Shown here in pieces: positions 1-12,500 of a stretch of 64,000 nt of DNA (positions are counted from its first letter, which is position 1; each line of letters starts with the position of its first letter). Both the position numbers and the translations under genes were made by a program. The notes under the pieces are model-generated. The model worked only from the letters and a program-made list of their open reading frames with translations, was not told where the DNA came from and did no database searches. Origin of the DNA: Saccharomycopsis fibuligera x Saccharomycopsis cf. fibuligera (taxonomy: Eukaryota; Ascomycota; Saccharomycetes; Ascoideales; Saccharomycopsidaceae); contig CP012817.1 in the NCBI GenBank assembly GCA_001936135.1, forward strand, positions 930,001 to 994,000. The letters are read 5' to 3'.

Positions 1-668
1 CCATCTTCCTGTATAGCTGGTCTGATTCTGGTGAAAATCAACTCCTTGATCATTGAAACCACCTCATCATCATCATCACAAAATTCAACATCTGACTCAA
101 GCTCGGCGTTAGCATCAATAACTGGTTCTCCAGTAGATAAGAAATCCGACAACATGCTAAAAATCTCCGGTTTCAAAATCGACCAATCTAGGTCAATATT
201 TTTTTCAATAGTTAAAAAGTCAGGTCCCAACATCACTGCTGAAACACCATCAATAGTAAATAGTTTGCGTACTAATGGTGAGTTGAAAGCGTCTCTACCG
301 GAGAGATACTCTATGGTCTTATCATCAGGCAAAATTTTCACTGATGGTAGGAATTTCAAAGCATCTTCATTTGGAGTTTCGGTAGTTCTGATGAATAACG
401 TTCTCTTGGCATTTATCACATTAACTTGTTGTAGTTGTTGTGATTTGACATTACTACCATTATTATTACTACCATGATTATTACTAATATTATTATTTGA
501 TCTGCGTAGTTGTTGTATCGGACTGACGCTGCTCAATGTTGGCAAAATTGAATAAGCTCTTCTTGATGCCGGTGCTGCCATGTAGTTATTGTATTTGCTT
601 AGTAAAGCTCTGCTTGCCCTGCTCGTAGTAGGGGCGCCACCTCTGGCGGTTATTATTCTACTGAGCAT
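1..668 (-). CDS. NFU1: NFU1, mitochondrial iron-sulfur cluster scaffold (5' part, runs off left edge)
   Basis: The minus strand opens at an ATG (666-668) and stays open to the window edge, giving about 222 residues. The N-terminus (MLSRIITARGGAPTTSRASR) is rich in Arg and Ser with no acidic residue, as expected for a mitochondrial presequence. After an Asn/Gln-rich linker comes the Nfu N-terminal domain, recognisable by RTTETPNEDALKFLPS, the YLSGRDAFNSPLVRKLF stretch and GVSAVMLGPDFLTIEK. The visible part ends in RPAIQEDGG, where the C-terminal NifU-like domain begins. The CxxC cluster ligand of that domain would lie outside the window. Family knowledge: Nfu1 acts late in mitochondrial Fe-S assembly and delivers 4Fe-4S clusters to client enzymes such as lipoate synthase. 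The identification is firm; only the 3' end is missing. Confidence 0.92.
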   Translation of the reverse strand, partial: MLSRIITARGGAPTTSRASRALLSKYNNYMAAPASRRAYSILPTLSSVSPIQQLRRSNNNISNNHGSNNNGSNVKSQQLQQVNVINAKRTLFIRTTETPNEDALKFLPSVKILPDDKTIEYLSGRDAFNSPLVRKLFTIDGVSAVMLGPDFLTIEKNIDLDWSILKPEIFSMLSDFLSTGEPVIDANAELESDVEFCDDDDEVVSMIKELIFTRIRPAIQED

Positions 669-3447
669 CGTCGTGGTGTGTGGCGTGTATATAAGTTTGC
701 TTGTATTCTTGTAGTTTCGTACGGGGTGCGTTGATAAATGGGTGCGCTTAATGCTAACAAAAGTTATTGAGTGATTGATCAATAGGAAAGTAGCGATAAC
801 AACACTCAAGACAGTCAAGATGTCTATAAAGTCTGGATCACAAAAGAAGTGTACAAGTTGTTTTGGCAGACACTGTCTTATAAAGATTTATGCCTTATCT
901 TTTATTTTGTTTTACTTTTTTTTTCTTTTCTTTTCTATATTTTCTTTTGAAAAAGGTTAGATTTCCCACCAATCGACAGAAGCCAATATTTGAATTACTA
1001 ATAGCTGAGGCAGAGATTTCGTTTGCATGCATATAAAACACGGTACCCGGCTTGAGTCATCTTGAGCCACCGTTCAACGCAGCGATGACCAGTAATAACA
1101 TTATTATCGGTTTAGCACCGCTATTATGGTATATCATGGTGCGATATACTGCAGCGGAATGTGTTGTAATATGATCACTATGCATAACATTGCATTTCCA
1201 ACCGTGGTGCTGGTTTTTTGGGTTAGCGGAATATATATTGACGATGGTAGTAGAAGAGAGACAGAGATGTACTTGTTGATTTTTGTCTATGAGAGTGTTT
1301 TAATTTTTTGTGTTTTTGTTGTTCTTGGTTTTTTTTTTGTTTCAGTTTTTTGTTTTTTTAGTGACACCGAATTGACGAGAAGTAAATAAAAGGTTTTTTC
1401 TTCTTTTTATAGAGCTAAGAATAAGAAAAGTGTAGAGACTATGAATATACCGGAAAAGAAAAATATAAAATTAAAGGACATGAATCTTATAAAAAACGCA
1501 ATTAACTCTGTTCCTGTGAAGGTTGCCAATAATTTGTTTAAGGATTTTATGTAGTGTATAAATATAGTTAACAATAAACAAACCGCATTCGAGCCAATAC
1601 TACAATCTTAGTATAGTTACTTGATGTGTCACGAATAACAAAAAGATCTTGTTATTGTTGCAAGTAACCAAAACAACCTAAAAATAGAAAAGTAGAATTT
1701 ATGTTTGATTATATGTTTTCGTTTGAGATCTATAAACAGCCGACAGGTGTATTAAAATATGATATGTTGCAAGATATCATCCCTAGCTTAAAAGGAACTT
1801 TACAAGGAACAGAGCTTTATTTTTTTAAAAAAAATTGTACAAAAGGCAAATTCTAATGTTTTTTTTTTCTCTAAAAATTCTACATGAGTAATGAATTCAG
1901 TTCAAGCACCGCAAACAAGTAGCCATGGTTTACTAGACACAAGCATTTACCTGTTATAGCGTTACATTTTTACTCGCTCCAAAGCTCGAAAGTTTTACCA
2001 GAAAAACTAAGCTATTATTTTTTTTTGCCTATTCATATACAACCAGAGAAAAAAACAACAAAACAAAACAATACAAAACAAAGTCCTATAAAAGCAAACA
2101 ACAAACCGACTCAAACCTTTCTCAAAAGCAAATCAAATGTTGGTCCTTTACCCAGCTTTACGTTAAAACTGACCGCTTGGGTTTGTAAGCATACCAAATG
2201 GCAGTTTAAAACCATTAGAAAACCCACCAATTAGAAAGCGCGAGACATGCTCCAGCGGCTGTGTCTTCCTTCCGTTTTTTATTTTTTCTGCGTTTCTGCG
2301 GACGTGTACAATTACAAACTATAGTAAGAAACTGCAAACACATGGTTGCAACACCACTACAACTGTCATGCACTTATAGCACAGGAACTTGGGCAAGCTA
2401 AGGCCGCCTCTTCCAAAAAACTATGCATTTAATTGAGTGCTCTCATGTGCCAGAATACCTATAGCTACGGCCACGATAAGCCTGTGTGGCACCAATGTAA
2501 AGCAAGCGAAATCAAATAAAACAAAATTGAACGGTACAACGGTGTCCCCAGAGCAATTTAATTTGTAAAACGAGCGAAGTTAATTATTATCACAATAATT
2601 AGCATTACTAGAAAACAGCGTAAAGTCAAAGAAAAATCGGTTTGCAAGAAACGCACCCGCATATGAAAAAAAAAAAGACGAGAAAAAAAACGAAAACAAA
2701 AAACGGGGGAGAAAATCAAATCCGCAAAAAAAAAAAATGCTTTCTCTTTTTTTTTTGTTTTATTGGTCAACATTTTAACTGTCTATGTAGAAGGACAATA
2801 GCAAGAGAGAAGAAAGAAGCAAAAACAGACTGGAAGTCTTGGAATGAGTTAGAATGTGTTTGTTTAACTTGGAACAATTAAATTTGTTGGGATAGTTTTC
2901 TGATCAGCTCATTGTTATTTTGGATTTTCAAAAAGCTTGCTTGACGGTGCTGTTTCATCGGCATCTTTTCTTGTTCGCAGTCAACATCCTCCCAACATCT
3001 TTTTTTTTTTTGTAGAAAATCGCACCATATTATTGAAAACTTTAGCTTACGTACTATGCAATTATAATTTCAACAGGGAGATAATGTACATTGTAGGATA
3101 AAAGAGATAACATACAAATATAGATTCCAAAAAAGGGGGGAATAGATAAAAAAAAGATAACACAAAAGATTGATCAAATTAAACCAACAATACCAGAAGA
3201 AAAAAATAAAACAAGCAAAAATGTTAATAGAAAAAAAATTAAAAAATTCTCAAAAATAAACACCATACCATAAGACACTGACTTGGAAAGAATTTTATGT
3301 TTCTGTTAAAAATACACGTAGCTTAGTGCAGTCTGCACAACGAAGAGGATGAACTTGAGGGAAAGGATGTGACGAATAAGTGAAGCGCGACGGGGGAATA
3401 TCCGCGAGAAGGAGGGCTTGGGATTCTTTGATAAAATTTTTAACTGA
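669..3447. other. Long gene-free gap between NFU1 and HHO1
   Basis: About 2.8 kb lie upstream of NFU1 and downstream of the histone H1 gene, and no recognisable gene was found. The stretch is AT-rich with many homopolymer A or T runs. A TATAAAA box on the + strand (1032-1038) precedes an ATG-started ORF of 87 codons (1126-1389). Its product would have hydrophobic, Phe/Val-rich segments and resembles no family I know. I regard it as unproven. No tRNA B-box or snRNA signature was seen. Confidence 0.5.
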
Positions 3448-4014
3448 TTATTTCTTAGCGGCAGCTTTCTTTGGAGCAGCGGCAGCTTTCTTTGGAGCAG
3501 CAGTCTTCTTTGGAGCAGTGGCGGCTTTCTTTGTGGCACCGGTTGTGGTCGAAGCCTTTTTGATAGCAGCGGGTTTCGATACCTTATCTTTCTTTGAGGC
3601 AGTGGCTTTTGGTGCAGATTTGGCAGTAGTGGTGGCCTTGGTAGTTTTCTTAGCAGCGGCCGGTTTCTTAGCAGCAGGCTTTTTGGCAGCCGGTTTCTTA
3701 GCAACCTTGTCCTTCTTTTCAGCAGTCTTCTTGACTGGCTCTTTCTTTGCTAATTTGACTGGGCCGGAAGGACCTTTTGGTTGGACAAAGTCACCTTTTT
3801 CAACACCTCTTCTCAATGCCAAGTTGAATTGGGAGTCAAAGTTGGAAGCGGTAATGCTGTGGTTTGCTTGGACAAACTTCTTGATTGCTTGACGACTAGA
3901 GCCTTTACGTTCTTTCAAAACGGTGATGGCCTCTTTGATCATATCCTTGTAGGAAGGGTGATCGGACTTCTTGGTGGTCGAAGCGGTGGAACTTGCGGCG
4001 GCGGCTTTAGCCAT
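3448..4014 (-). CDS. HHO1: Linker histone H1
   Basis: A 188-residue protein binding linker DNA at the nucleosome entry/exit site. Residues about 16-90 form one winged-helix H15 globular domain ([31 protein letters not shown], then an [14 protein letters not shown]-type end). The rest is a lysine/alanine/proline tail with AAKKPAAKK-type repeats, as in other H1 tails. The start is the ATG at 4012-4014. The open frame extends 23 codons further upstream, but that extension begins at TTG and is not conserved-looking. S. cerevisiae Hho1 carries two globular domains; here there is only one, the usual eukaryotic layout. The 3' part of the gene is built from imperfect repeats coding for KKAA-type units. 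Confidence 0.95.
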   Translation of the reverse strand: MAKAAAASSTASTTKKSDHPSYKDMIKEAITVLKERKGSSRQAIKKFVQANHSITASNFDSQFNLALRRGVEKGDFVQPKGPSGPVKLAKKEPVKKTAEKKDKVAKKPAAKKPAAKKPAAAKKTTKATTTAKSAPKATASKKDKVSKPAAIKKASTTTGATKKAATAPKKTAAPKKAAAAPKKAAAKK

Positions 4015-4607
4015 TGTAAATGATTGATATGTGGTATATGTGATAACTGGTATGTGGTATGTGGTATACTGGATGAGAAACAAAACTCAAGAATCAAGAG
4101 AAGAGCAAAAGGAAAGAGAAAAGAAGCAGCAAAAGAGAAAAAGGGAAAACAAACACAATCCAGGCGCGTGGCGGAGGAGCTTCGCTATTTATACGCGGCT
4201 TCATCTCATCTCCATCTCGCATGACCTGGCCTACAGTCTGCGTTATAGAGCCTCTCCGTGCATAACACCGCGCAAAAGAGGGTGTCGAACCCCTCAAAAC
4301 TCCAGTTTTCTCTGTCCGTGCCCCTGCCTGCGGGGCTTCGTAGCTGTGCAGGCAGCGGCACGCTTCTCCTGGTCGCAGTGCGTACCATCGCCATCACTTA
4401 GTCCGCCGCCGTCCATCGCAAGACCTCTGGCTCTGCTCTGCTGGCTCCGTTAAGTTTTTATTTCTCGTTGCTGTTGTACATTTTTTTAGTTTTATTTTTC
4501 GTTTTAGTTTTCGTTTTCGTTTTCCCTTTTCGCTACAGATCTCTTCTTCTATAATACATTATACATTAATCACTCTAAAGCAGCGGCTCCAAGTGCTGCT
4601 ATTACTA
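4015..4607 (-). promoter_or_regulatory. HHO1 upstream region with TATA box
   Basis: This 593-base gap holds the HHO1 promoter and the 3' flank of the sirtuin gene. A consensus TATAAATA lies on the minus strand at 4186-4193, about 170 bases upstream of the H1 ATG. The section 4200-4440 is more GC-rich than its surroundings. Small ORFs here look like chance. Confidence 0.55.
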
Positions 4608-5654
4608 TCATCGCCTGCGATAGTCGCGCGGTACGTAGTTTCTGCCAATAATGGGCTCCAACGCCTGGGGCAACGTTTCGGCAGCATCCCCTTCAAACCC
4701 CCAGCAGTGGTCCTTGTCCTTTGCTATCTCTGCTTGGTTTATCGTAGTGTTAAAAACCGCAATCTTCAGTCCCTGGAGCCTGGCACGCTCCACGTAGCCT
4801 ACCGCTGGCCACATTTGTCCACTGGTGCCCACCACCAACACCAAGTCGACTTTGTTCTGAAGGTAAAAGTCGTCAATTCGGTCAATTGTCCGTAAAGGTA
4901 TTGATTCCCCAAACCATACTACACCTGGCCGTAACAAGCCGCCACATGCGGGACATCTGGGAAGCTCGTCTTTGCTTAGATTCAAGTTGATTTCCTGCTT
5001 GGCGCTTTCGTCCACCTTCCGTTTCTTTCTTTTCTTGCTGTTCTTATTACGATCATGTGAATTTTTCTCTAGTTGGTCATCACTGTCGTTGCTGTCGTCG
5101 CCGTCGCCGCCGTTGTCATCATAATTGTTGCTGCTCTCATTGTCACTGTCATATACGTGCAATGCCCTGGTTAATGGGTGCTCGAAATTGTTACTCTCAG
5201 TGTAATTGCAAAAAAAATCAGTACACTTCAACGAAAACAAATTACCGTGCAATTCAAGCAAGTTTCGCCTATCGTGGCCCGCTCTTACATTAAGGCCGTC
5301 CACATTTTGGTTAATTGTCAAACATTGCTTCTTTTTGCCGCGATCACGATTGTTATCATTGAATCTTGCGGCTAGCTCAGCTATAGCGTAGTGGCCCTTG
5401 TTCGGCTTAGCTTTCAAAGCTTTTCGTCTTCTCCAAGAATAAAACTGCCATACGAGCCCCGGATTATCTAAAAATGCATCGGGGGTAGACACATCAATTG
5501 AATGAAATTCTCGCCAGTAGCCACTGCTGTGTTGAAACGTTTCTAGTCCCGATGAGGCAGATAGCCCCGAGCCTATAAGCACAATGATGTTCTTGCATTG
5601 CACCAAGTAGTTGTGAAATCTGCGGAGCTCATCCTTGTCTATTTTGCTGCTCAT
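4608..5654 (-). CDS. Class III (SIRT5-like) sirtuin, NAD-dependent protein deacylase
   Basis: A 348-residue Sir2-family protein. Sirtuin landmarks are the NAD loop GSGLSASSG (28-36), QNVDGL (116-121), the catalytic His in LHGN (H136), zinc ligands around C144/C149 and CPAC (C234/C237), GVVWFGE (244-250) and VVGTSGQ (274-280). The class III signature YxxR, which in SIRT5 binds acidic acyl-lysines (succinyl, malonyl, glutaryl), is present as Y72-S-W-R75. Two oddities stand out. The usual PTFR/PDFR arginine after the NAD loop is replaced by Gln (ETFQ, 38-41). A charged insertion of about 60 residues (168-227) splits the zinc module; it is Asp/Ser/Asn-rich and then basic (KKRKKRK, 207-213), which could act as a nuclear signal. 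No clear mitochondrial presequence is visible. Acyl preference is inferred from family, and the exact yeast ortholog name is not assigned. Confidence 0.85.
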   Translation of the reverse strand: MSSKIDKDELRRFHNYLVQCKNIIVLIGSGLSASSGLETFQHSSGYWREFHSIDVSTPDAFLDNPGLVWQFYSWRRRKALKAKPNKGHYAIAELAARFNDNNRDRGKKKQCLTINQNVDGLNVRAGHDRRNLLELHGNLFSLKCTDFFCNYTESNNFEHPLTRALHVYDSDNESSNNYDDNGGDGDDSNDSDDQLEKNSHDRNKNSKKRKKRKVDESAKQEINLNLSKDELPRCPACGGLLRPGVVWFGESIPLRTIDRIDDFYLQNKVDLVLVVGTSGQMWPAVGYVERARLQGLKIAVFNTTINQAEIAKDKDHCWGFEGDAAETLPQALEPIIGRNYVPRDYRRR

Positions 5655-6152
5655 TATCGGAGTGTGTGTTATCTTTTTTCTTTCTTTCTTTCTATAATTG
5701 GAGGCTTGGCCTAGCTAATCAAAAGCCCACAATAGCCATAACAATGTAGCCTGTCTCTCCAGGAATTTTTTTTCTCTTTGATCCGCTGCATATATCGATT
5801 GTTCTGTGGTAGTTCACGTGCGCGGTGATTGATTTCACGAGGTTCCAGTTCAACACGATGACTTATGCTATTATTCTACGAAAAGTAATCGCAAGACAGA
5901 GATATCATAATTTGAAATGTTAAATATGATGATGAATCTCGAGAGCCCAGCCTTAGCTGATAAACCAGAGTAAAACCTTTGAAATATGCGCGCGCAGAGC
6001 TTCTGTCGTCGCCATTCAGAAAGATCGTAAACACGCAACGCAGAAAAAAAAAATAAAAAAAAAAAAAATTAAAAATTCAAAACGCGATGATGCCCTTGAT
6101 CTAAGCGCTAGCCCAAATCACCAATCCGACCACCAGGTGTAAAGCATGAAGT
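5655..6152. promoter_or_regulatory. Divergent promoter of the sirtuin gene and MEC1
   Basis: This 498-base region lies between the two divergent starts. It contains a TCACGTG E-box (CACGTG at 5815-5820), the consensus of Cbf1-type bHLH factors, and poly(dA) runs at 6045-6070 just upstream of MEC1. Regulatory use is inferred from position and motif only. Confidence 0.5.
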
Positions 6153-6481
6153 ATGGCTAAAGATCCTTTCAAGCTTATTAACAAACTCTCGGAAAGCATC
6201 TTGCAAGACCAGAGCTTCTTAGACAAAGATTTGAGCAACAATGTTTCCATATTAGATGCGTTGATCCAGTCTGGATTGATTCCTTACTTGTCTCAATTAA
6301 ACGTTAAGCGTCATCAGCAACTTGGAGCGCCATCGGAAATAGACTATGGGGTTTTCAATTGTATCAAGGCAATAGATGTAGTTTGTGTCAATCAGCCCAA
6401 CATTTTAACCAACGATGTTTTCAATGGACAAAAGCTGGTTGCCCAATCCTTGGTTCAGCAAAAACAGCGACAGCAAAATCC

Positions 6482-6532
<51 letters not shown>

Positions 6533-9500
6533 GAATCTGATCAGCACCTCACCACAGTTTCCTCGTTACAAAGTCCTCATTACCAACTTGGTTAAGTTCT
6601 TCAAGTTTGCAAATGCACCTTTGAATAGCCTTATAATAAACCTAATTGTAAAAGTAATAAACTTGTTATCCACCAAAGTGCGCTCGTTCAAAGTCAGAAA
6701 AGCGCTAACAGATTTTTTGATCAACCATCTCATCTCCAACTACTTGGCCAAAAGTCTCAATAACATACGAAATGATAGTATATCTGCCTTAGTTATTGCC
6801 ATACATTGTTTCGACATTGTCAACAATTATCGCATTACTAGCTTGCTCTTATTAAATGGATCTCTTGAACTAAAAATCAATAAATTTTCAAGACAGATAT
6901 GGTTCTTGCTAAACAACATAACGCACTCAAATGAACACCTTACCAAACTTCTTGATCAGTATAAAGCAACTTTTCTCAACAATTCATTCAACTATTGTAT
7001 CTTTGCTGGGGACTCAATTTCATTTTCTAAATTAATTATATGCTTGGAGTTTGTCAAAGATATATGGCATCAATTAACAGTATCATCTTCCGTCTCTATA
7101 CTTGTTCAAAACACATTATCAACAACATTATTAGAACTATTTTACGAATGCTTGAAGCGAAATATGTCGAGTTTTTTGTACGCTAATTTGAGCTTTGACA
7201 GCTTACTAGTGATTAACGCTAAAACCCCTCATATCAGCAATACCTTGATACGTTCCGTTTACTTGCTCTTAAGTTTAGACACCCATGGTGCTAACATTAC
7301 TCTCAACTTGATGGAATCCTTCGAAATAAATTTCGGTGATGTGTTGGATACCCCTTTTGAAGAAAATGCTTATTTGGATGATTTGAAAAGACGGATTTTA
7401 GAACTTGCACATATACAGTATAGTATGCACAAGATTCCAAAATTGCTCAACTTGGTAACCGCCACGAATACCGATAGTATAAAAGTGACTGAATTGTCGG
7501 TGTGCGATTATGACAAAGATGACTACCTAAAGCAATGGGTTCAAAATTTGGATTCGCTACTTGATAATGACCGAATGCAAATTTTTGGTTCAAAGTTATC
7601 CATATTGAAGCTAATTACTTCAATGGGAAAATATGCATGTTTATTAGCGGGTCATTATAATTTCATCAATGAGGAATGTGAAATTTGCGAAAATGCCAAT
7701 AATGTCAAATTAGTAAAGCGAAACAGAAAACGCCTTGTGGAATCTTCTTCAGCGTCTAAACTTGTCAGCATTTTGCAAAAGCATTTTCTTTCGGGACAGT
7801 TGGATAGTGATATTTTGATTATCGAATTGCTTATTGCTCTCAAACGTATTTTTCTTAAGTACACTCTTCCTGATATAAATCCTCCCAAAGATACCATATT
7901 TTCTTTTCTATGCAAATGTCTTTACTCTAAGAACCGCGATATTAGAGTATTTGCAGGCAAGATATTCCCACTTTATCTCATCTCCGAAGACAACAAAAAT
8001 GAATTGAGTAATAACTGCTCTCACATTTTCCAATTTTTAGACAACAGCTTAGTACTTGATGACAACGTTAGCTATCTTGCCGAATCCAAGATTCTCTTGT
8101 GGGGTGAGTTGATATTTGTTCTAGAAGGCGAGATCTTGAACGTGGTTTTAGTGAAATTGTTCGATTTTTTTAGCTCGGCTAATTCTTTCTACACTTGTGC
8201 GGCTTACACTACATTGGTCAATGTTGCTAGTTTGAAACACCAAACTTGTTGGCAGTTGGTGAGCCCCTTTTTGCCCAACTTGAGTTTAACAATGGTGAAA
8301 CAAATTGTCAATAAATCAATGTTTGGCACCATCATTCCAGAATTTTTAAATGTTTCAAGCAATGATATCCTTTTCCGTACTATTACTTACACAGTACCTT
8401 ATTTGCTAACTTATTACTCTAAAGATATCATTAAGGAAATTGCCAAAATTGCCAAAGTGCCCAAGTATAAGCTAATTATGCAAGAATTACCTAGGGTACT
8501 AGCGGTTTTGCTTACGTCACCGGAGTACTTGGAGATTGATGATGTCAACAGTAATTTTTGGATCAACCAGGATAAAATTATGGAGATTTTGTCTATTGTG
8601 GATCCATATTTTAGAGCAAAGACTCTCAGCGATTTGATTGAACCGGTGCAAAACATTTGGGAAATCTGTAAAATGTACTCAATCGAAGAGGAGAACGAAT
8701 TAAGAATTAAAAATGCTATCATCTATCTTATCAAAATAGAGAAAATTAAGAAAAATACTAAATCTAAAACTGCGGTGAAATCAGGTGTCAATAATCGATA
8801 TAATTTGAGCCAATCTTATAACGAGGACGACGAAAAAGTACTTCATGATTGCTTCAAAGGTTCCCTTTTAGGCATTGTTCAACTTTTTTCCGATGTGGTA
8901 AAAGACGCAAGAGGCAGAACGCCATACGTGGAAAAATTGAAATCCTTAACCGCTATTGAATTTTTGGTACAAATTTCTGGGGTAGAGATTGTTACTGCTC
9001 TTCCGCAAATTTGTATATCTTTGCAAAAATCAATTTCTGACCCGTTGCTTGAGTTTCACAGTTTGCGCTGTTGGAAAATTTTGATTTTGAATTTGAAAGA
9101 TATACATTTAAGCACTTGCTTTGATTTGATTATTGCCATAATTTTACAAAGATGGAAGCATTTCGCCGAAAAATCGCAAAAAATTGCTAAAGAAATCTTG
9201 ATTGAATTATTTAACAAGGAAGATTTAATTAAAGAAAAATTTTTTAATTATTATTTTACTCTTTCGTTTAGCGATGAACTTGTGGAAGTATATTACAAAG
9301 CTAATAAGATTTTACAAAGCAAAAAGAGTCCACATACAAATTCTCAAAATAATGAACAATCAATGGTACTTAATCTTCTTTATGACATCACCAGAAGATG
9401 CCAAAATGATAACAAGTATGTGGTGCAACAAGCGTTAGTGGATTTGAAAAATTTTCTCAATAAATTCAAGCAAGAGTTTCATAGTAGTTTCTTGCAAAAA

Positions 9501-12500
9501 AATCATTTCATCAAATTTGTACCTATTCTAATTGATATTTTGTTGAAAAACTGCTCAAAGTTTAAGTCTTCCATTGGCACCAGTAGCAGTGTTGGTTCTG
9601 ATGATGATGATGATGAGCTTGGCGGCGGAGAAAGTCTCAATATTCCAAGAGAATGCACTGAATGCTTGGGGTTGATTGGGTCACTTGACCCAAACAAGTT
9701 TGAGTTCAACGATGAAGACGAAGAATTAGTTTGTCAAATCAGCAGTGCTAAAGAATTAGTACGTTTCAGTGCACAATTATTAAATTTGCTTGTTAAAGCG
9801 TTTTGGGCGTCTGAAGATCCAGGTAAGCAAATATTTTTAGCTTATGGAATGCAAGAGTTCATTCAACTATGTGGTATTAAAGATATCTCCTCAGTAGGAT
9901 TTTTCAATGATCTTACTATTTCTACATTGATCCCATTAGTGACATCCAGATATGAGCTTAACTCAATAGGTAATAGAAAATTTAATTATCCATTGTTTAA
10001 GTTAACAAAAAATCATGCGGAATGGGTGAGGGATTTTACTTTAGATTTGCTTCAAAAGAGCCGACTTAGTTGTACGAATCCAAATGCTGATCATTATGAG
10101 ATAAGTTTTTATTCAATCTATGAAACTATTATTAAAGGTCAGGATATTGCCATTAGTTTATCGATTCTTCCGTACGTGGCATTGAACATGATTATAAAAA
10201 ACTATGAAGACTATAGAACGGTAGTTCAGAATGAATTCATGGAAATCTTGAACACTGACTGCGATTCTGAAACTTTTAGTCATGAGATTTCGAAAAACGT
10301 CAAGCTTTTTTATCAAACCATTTTCAAAATTTTAGATTACTTGAGAGAATGGATTGCCAATAAAAGGCAAAAACAAAATGGCAGGCGAAAACGCAAAAAC
10401 TTGTTTAATGTTTCAAATGAGGAAGCAATCAAGATTGTGGAAGAATTTTTGGAAAATATTCCAGACTTGTTGATTTCAAAAAGATCCTCACAATGCGCAT
10501 CTTATGAACGAGCAGTTCTTTATTTGGAGCAAGGATACAGAGCTCACTTGAATGGAGAAGATGACGAAGGAGTTTTTGAAAATGAACAAGTCTTATCCCA
10601 GCTTCGTGAAATGTACGATAAGTTGGATGATTATGATGCGTTGACTGGTACCTTGAGAAAATTTTCCCTGGTCAATATTGAATCAGCCGTTTTACAGCTA
10701 CAGTATGAAGATAATTGGAAAACAACATTGGGCACATTTGAAACAATGTCTGATAGCTCGTTATCACTCAATAATGATGAAATGAATATCAAATATTTGC
10801 AATATCTCAACAAAAAAAACTTGCATTCTGAAGCATTGGTAAGACTTAACAAGAACGCTAGTATGATTACTAAAGAAAATAAGTTAAGTTGTCGAAATAT
10901 CCCAAGTGAAATAATCAATGTTGCGTTAGCATCCAGCATGCTTGAGTGTGATGTCAAAAATTTGAGAAAATGGGTAACAGTGTCAGATATTGCATCGCCT
11001 ATCAATGACAGCGAGCTTTTAATCAACCTCTATATCTCCAAAGCGCTTTTGTCATTACGCGATGGAAATTTGGAAAGTTTTAATTATGAGGTGAACCAAG
11101 GCTTTGAGCTTATTGGTTCGTCTTTATCTTTATCTCCAACTTCTTCATTGTCAAGAAACAGGGAAATCATAAATAAACTACACGTGCTTGAGGATTTAAA
11201 ACAACTAAGTGATGTTAAAACATCCGATGATTTTCAAAAGAACGCTAACATATTCAAATCTCGATTTGAAAACTCTGGTTCGGATTTCGAATCACCATGG
11301 TATATCTTAACAATGAGAAAAACTGGCGAACAAGTACTTCATGAGTTGCCGTCAGTCTTGCTGGCAAATGAAGACATTAGCAATCTTTGGTTAGAAAAAT
11401 CAAAAATTGAAATTGATCACAACAGACTCGATTTAGCATCTAAGTCAGCAATACTGTCGTATATCGCCTCCGAGAACCATAATGCAGAACTCAAATATGC
11501 AGAGATTTTATGGTCTCAGGGCGATTATATGAAAGCTCTAAAAATGGTTAAAACATTAAGAAATTTGGAAAGCAACGATGCGCATCAGAAGTCAGTTGTG
11601 CAATTAAAGTATGCTAATTGGTTGGAATCTTCAAACAATGGTCTTAGTAGCGAGATTATCCAAGAATTTGAAACAGCCATTCAACTTGATGGGAAATGGG
11701 AAGACCCGCACTATTTCTTGGGCAAATACTATATCAAAATGTTGGAGTCGAGAGATTTGGGTTCCAAAACTGATCACTCTGGATCCACTGGAGATCACGA
11801 AGCCAAAATAATACATAATTATCTTAATTCTATTGGCACTGGTGCAAAATACCTTCAAGAAATATTGCCTAAGGTTATTACTTTATGGTTAGATTTTTCT
11901 TCAAAGACAGATAGCTCTTCAAGTGCTGAAAGTTTTCAAAATTTAACAAACATTGAAAAAGAAGTCAGCAAGTTTTCTAGAGCATTACCGAAATATTACT
12001 GGTTTTCTGTTTTTTCTCAATTATTGTCTCGTTTACCTAGTACACAAGGTAACACTTTTAAAGCAGTTATTGATATTTGCTGCATAGTGACACAATATTA
12101 CCCAGAACAGGCTCTTTGGTCAGTATTTGCCCAATTTAATTCTGATGACTCGAAAAGAAGCGCAGCGGCAAAGAAAATCATTCAACGTTTCATCAAATCC
12201 GAATGTCGTATTGAAAAATACAGCAGTAACAAATTAATTTATTCCTCTGCTAGTAATGTGTTCAATGCTTTTAAGAGAATGACTAAAGTTGATAAAGTTC
12301 ATGGTATGAGAGAATGTTCCTTAAGTGAAGACTTTCGATTTGATCATAGTGTTGTACCAGCACCCGTTGTGGTTCCATGCAAACAAAATTTTGGTATTGC
12401 TTCGCTATCATCCTCTGGTTTCAATTACAACAATGTCACTTTAGTTAAATTTGAGGATAAAGTGAAAATCATGTCAAGTTTGCAAAGACCAAGAAGAATT

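Noticed and set aside
1126-1389. 87-codon ATG frame after a TATAAAA box upstream of NFU1
   Set aside because: Not accepted as a gene: the product is hydrophobic and low in complexity, partly from T-rich runs, with no recognisable family. Kept only as part of the gap finding.
4015-4083. 23-codon upstream extension of the histone H1 frame
   Set aside because: It begins at TTG and is unlike any H1 N-terminus; the ATG at 4012-4014 gives the expected MAKAAAASS start.
4281-4291. Minus-strand GGTTCGACACC, a perfect tRNA B-box consensus
   Set aside because: No acceptor stem, no A-box at proper distance and a TTTT run immediately after the would-be T arm, so no cloverleaf can be drawn.
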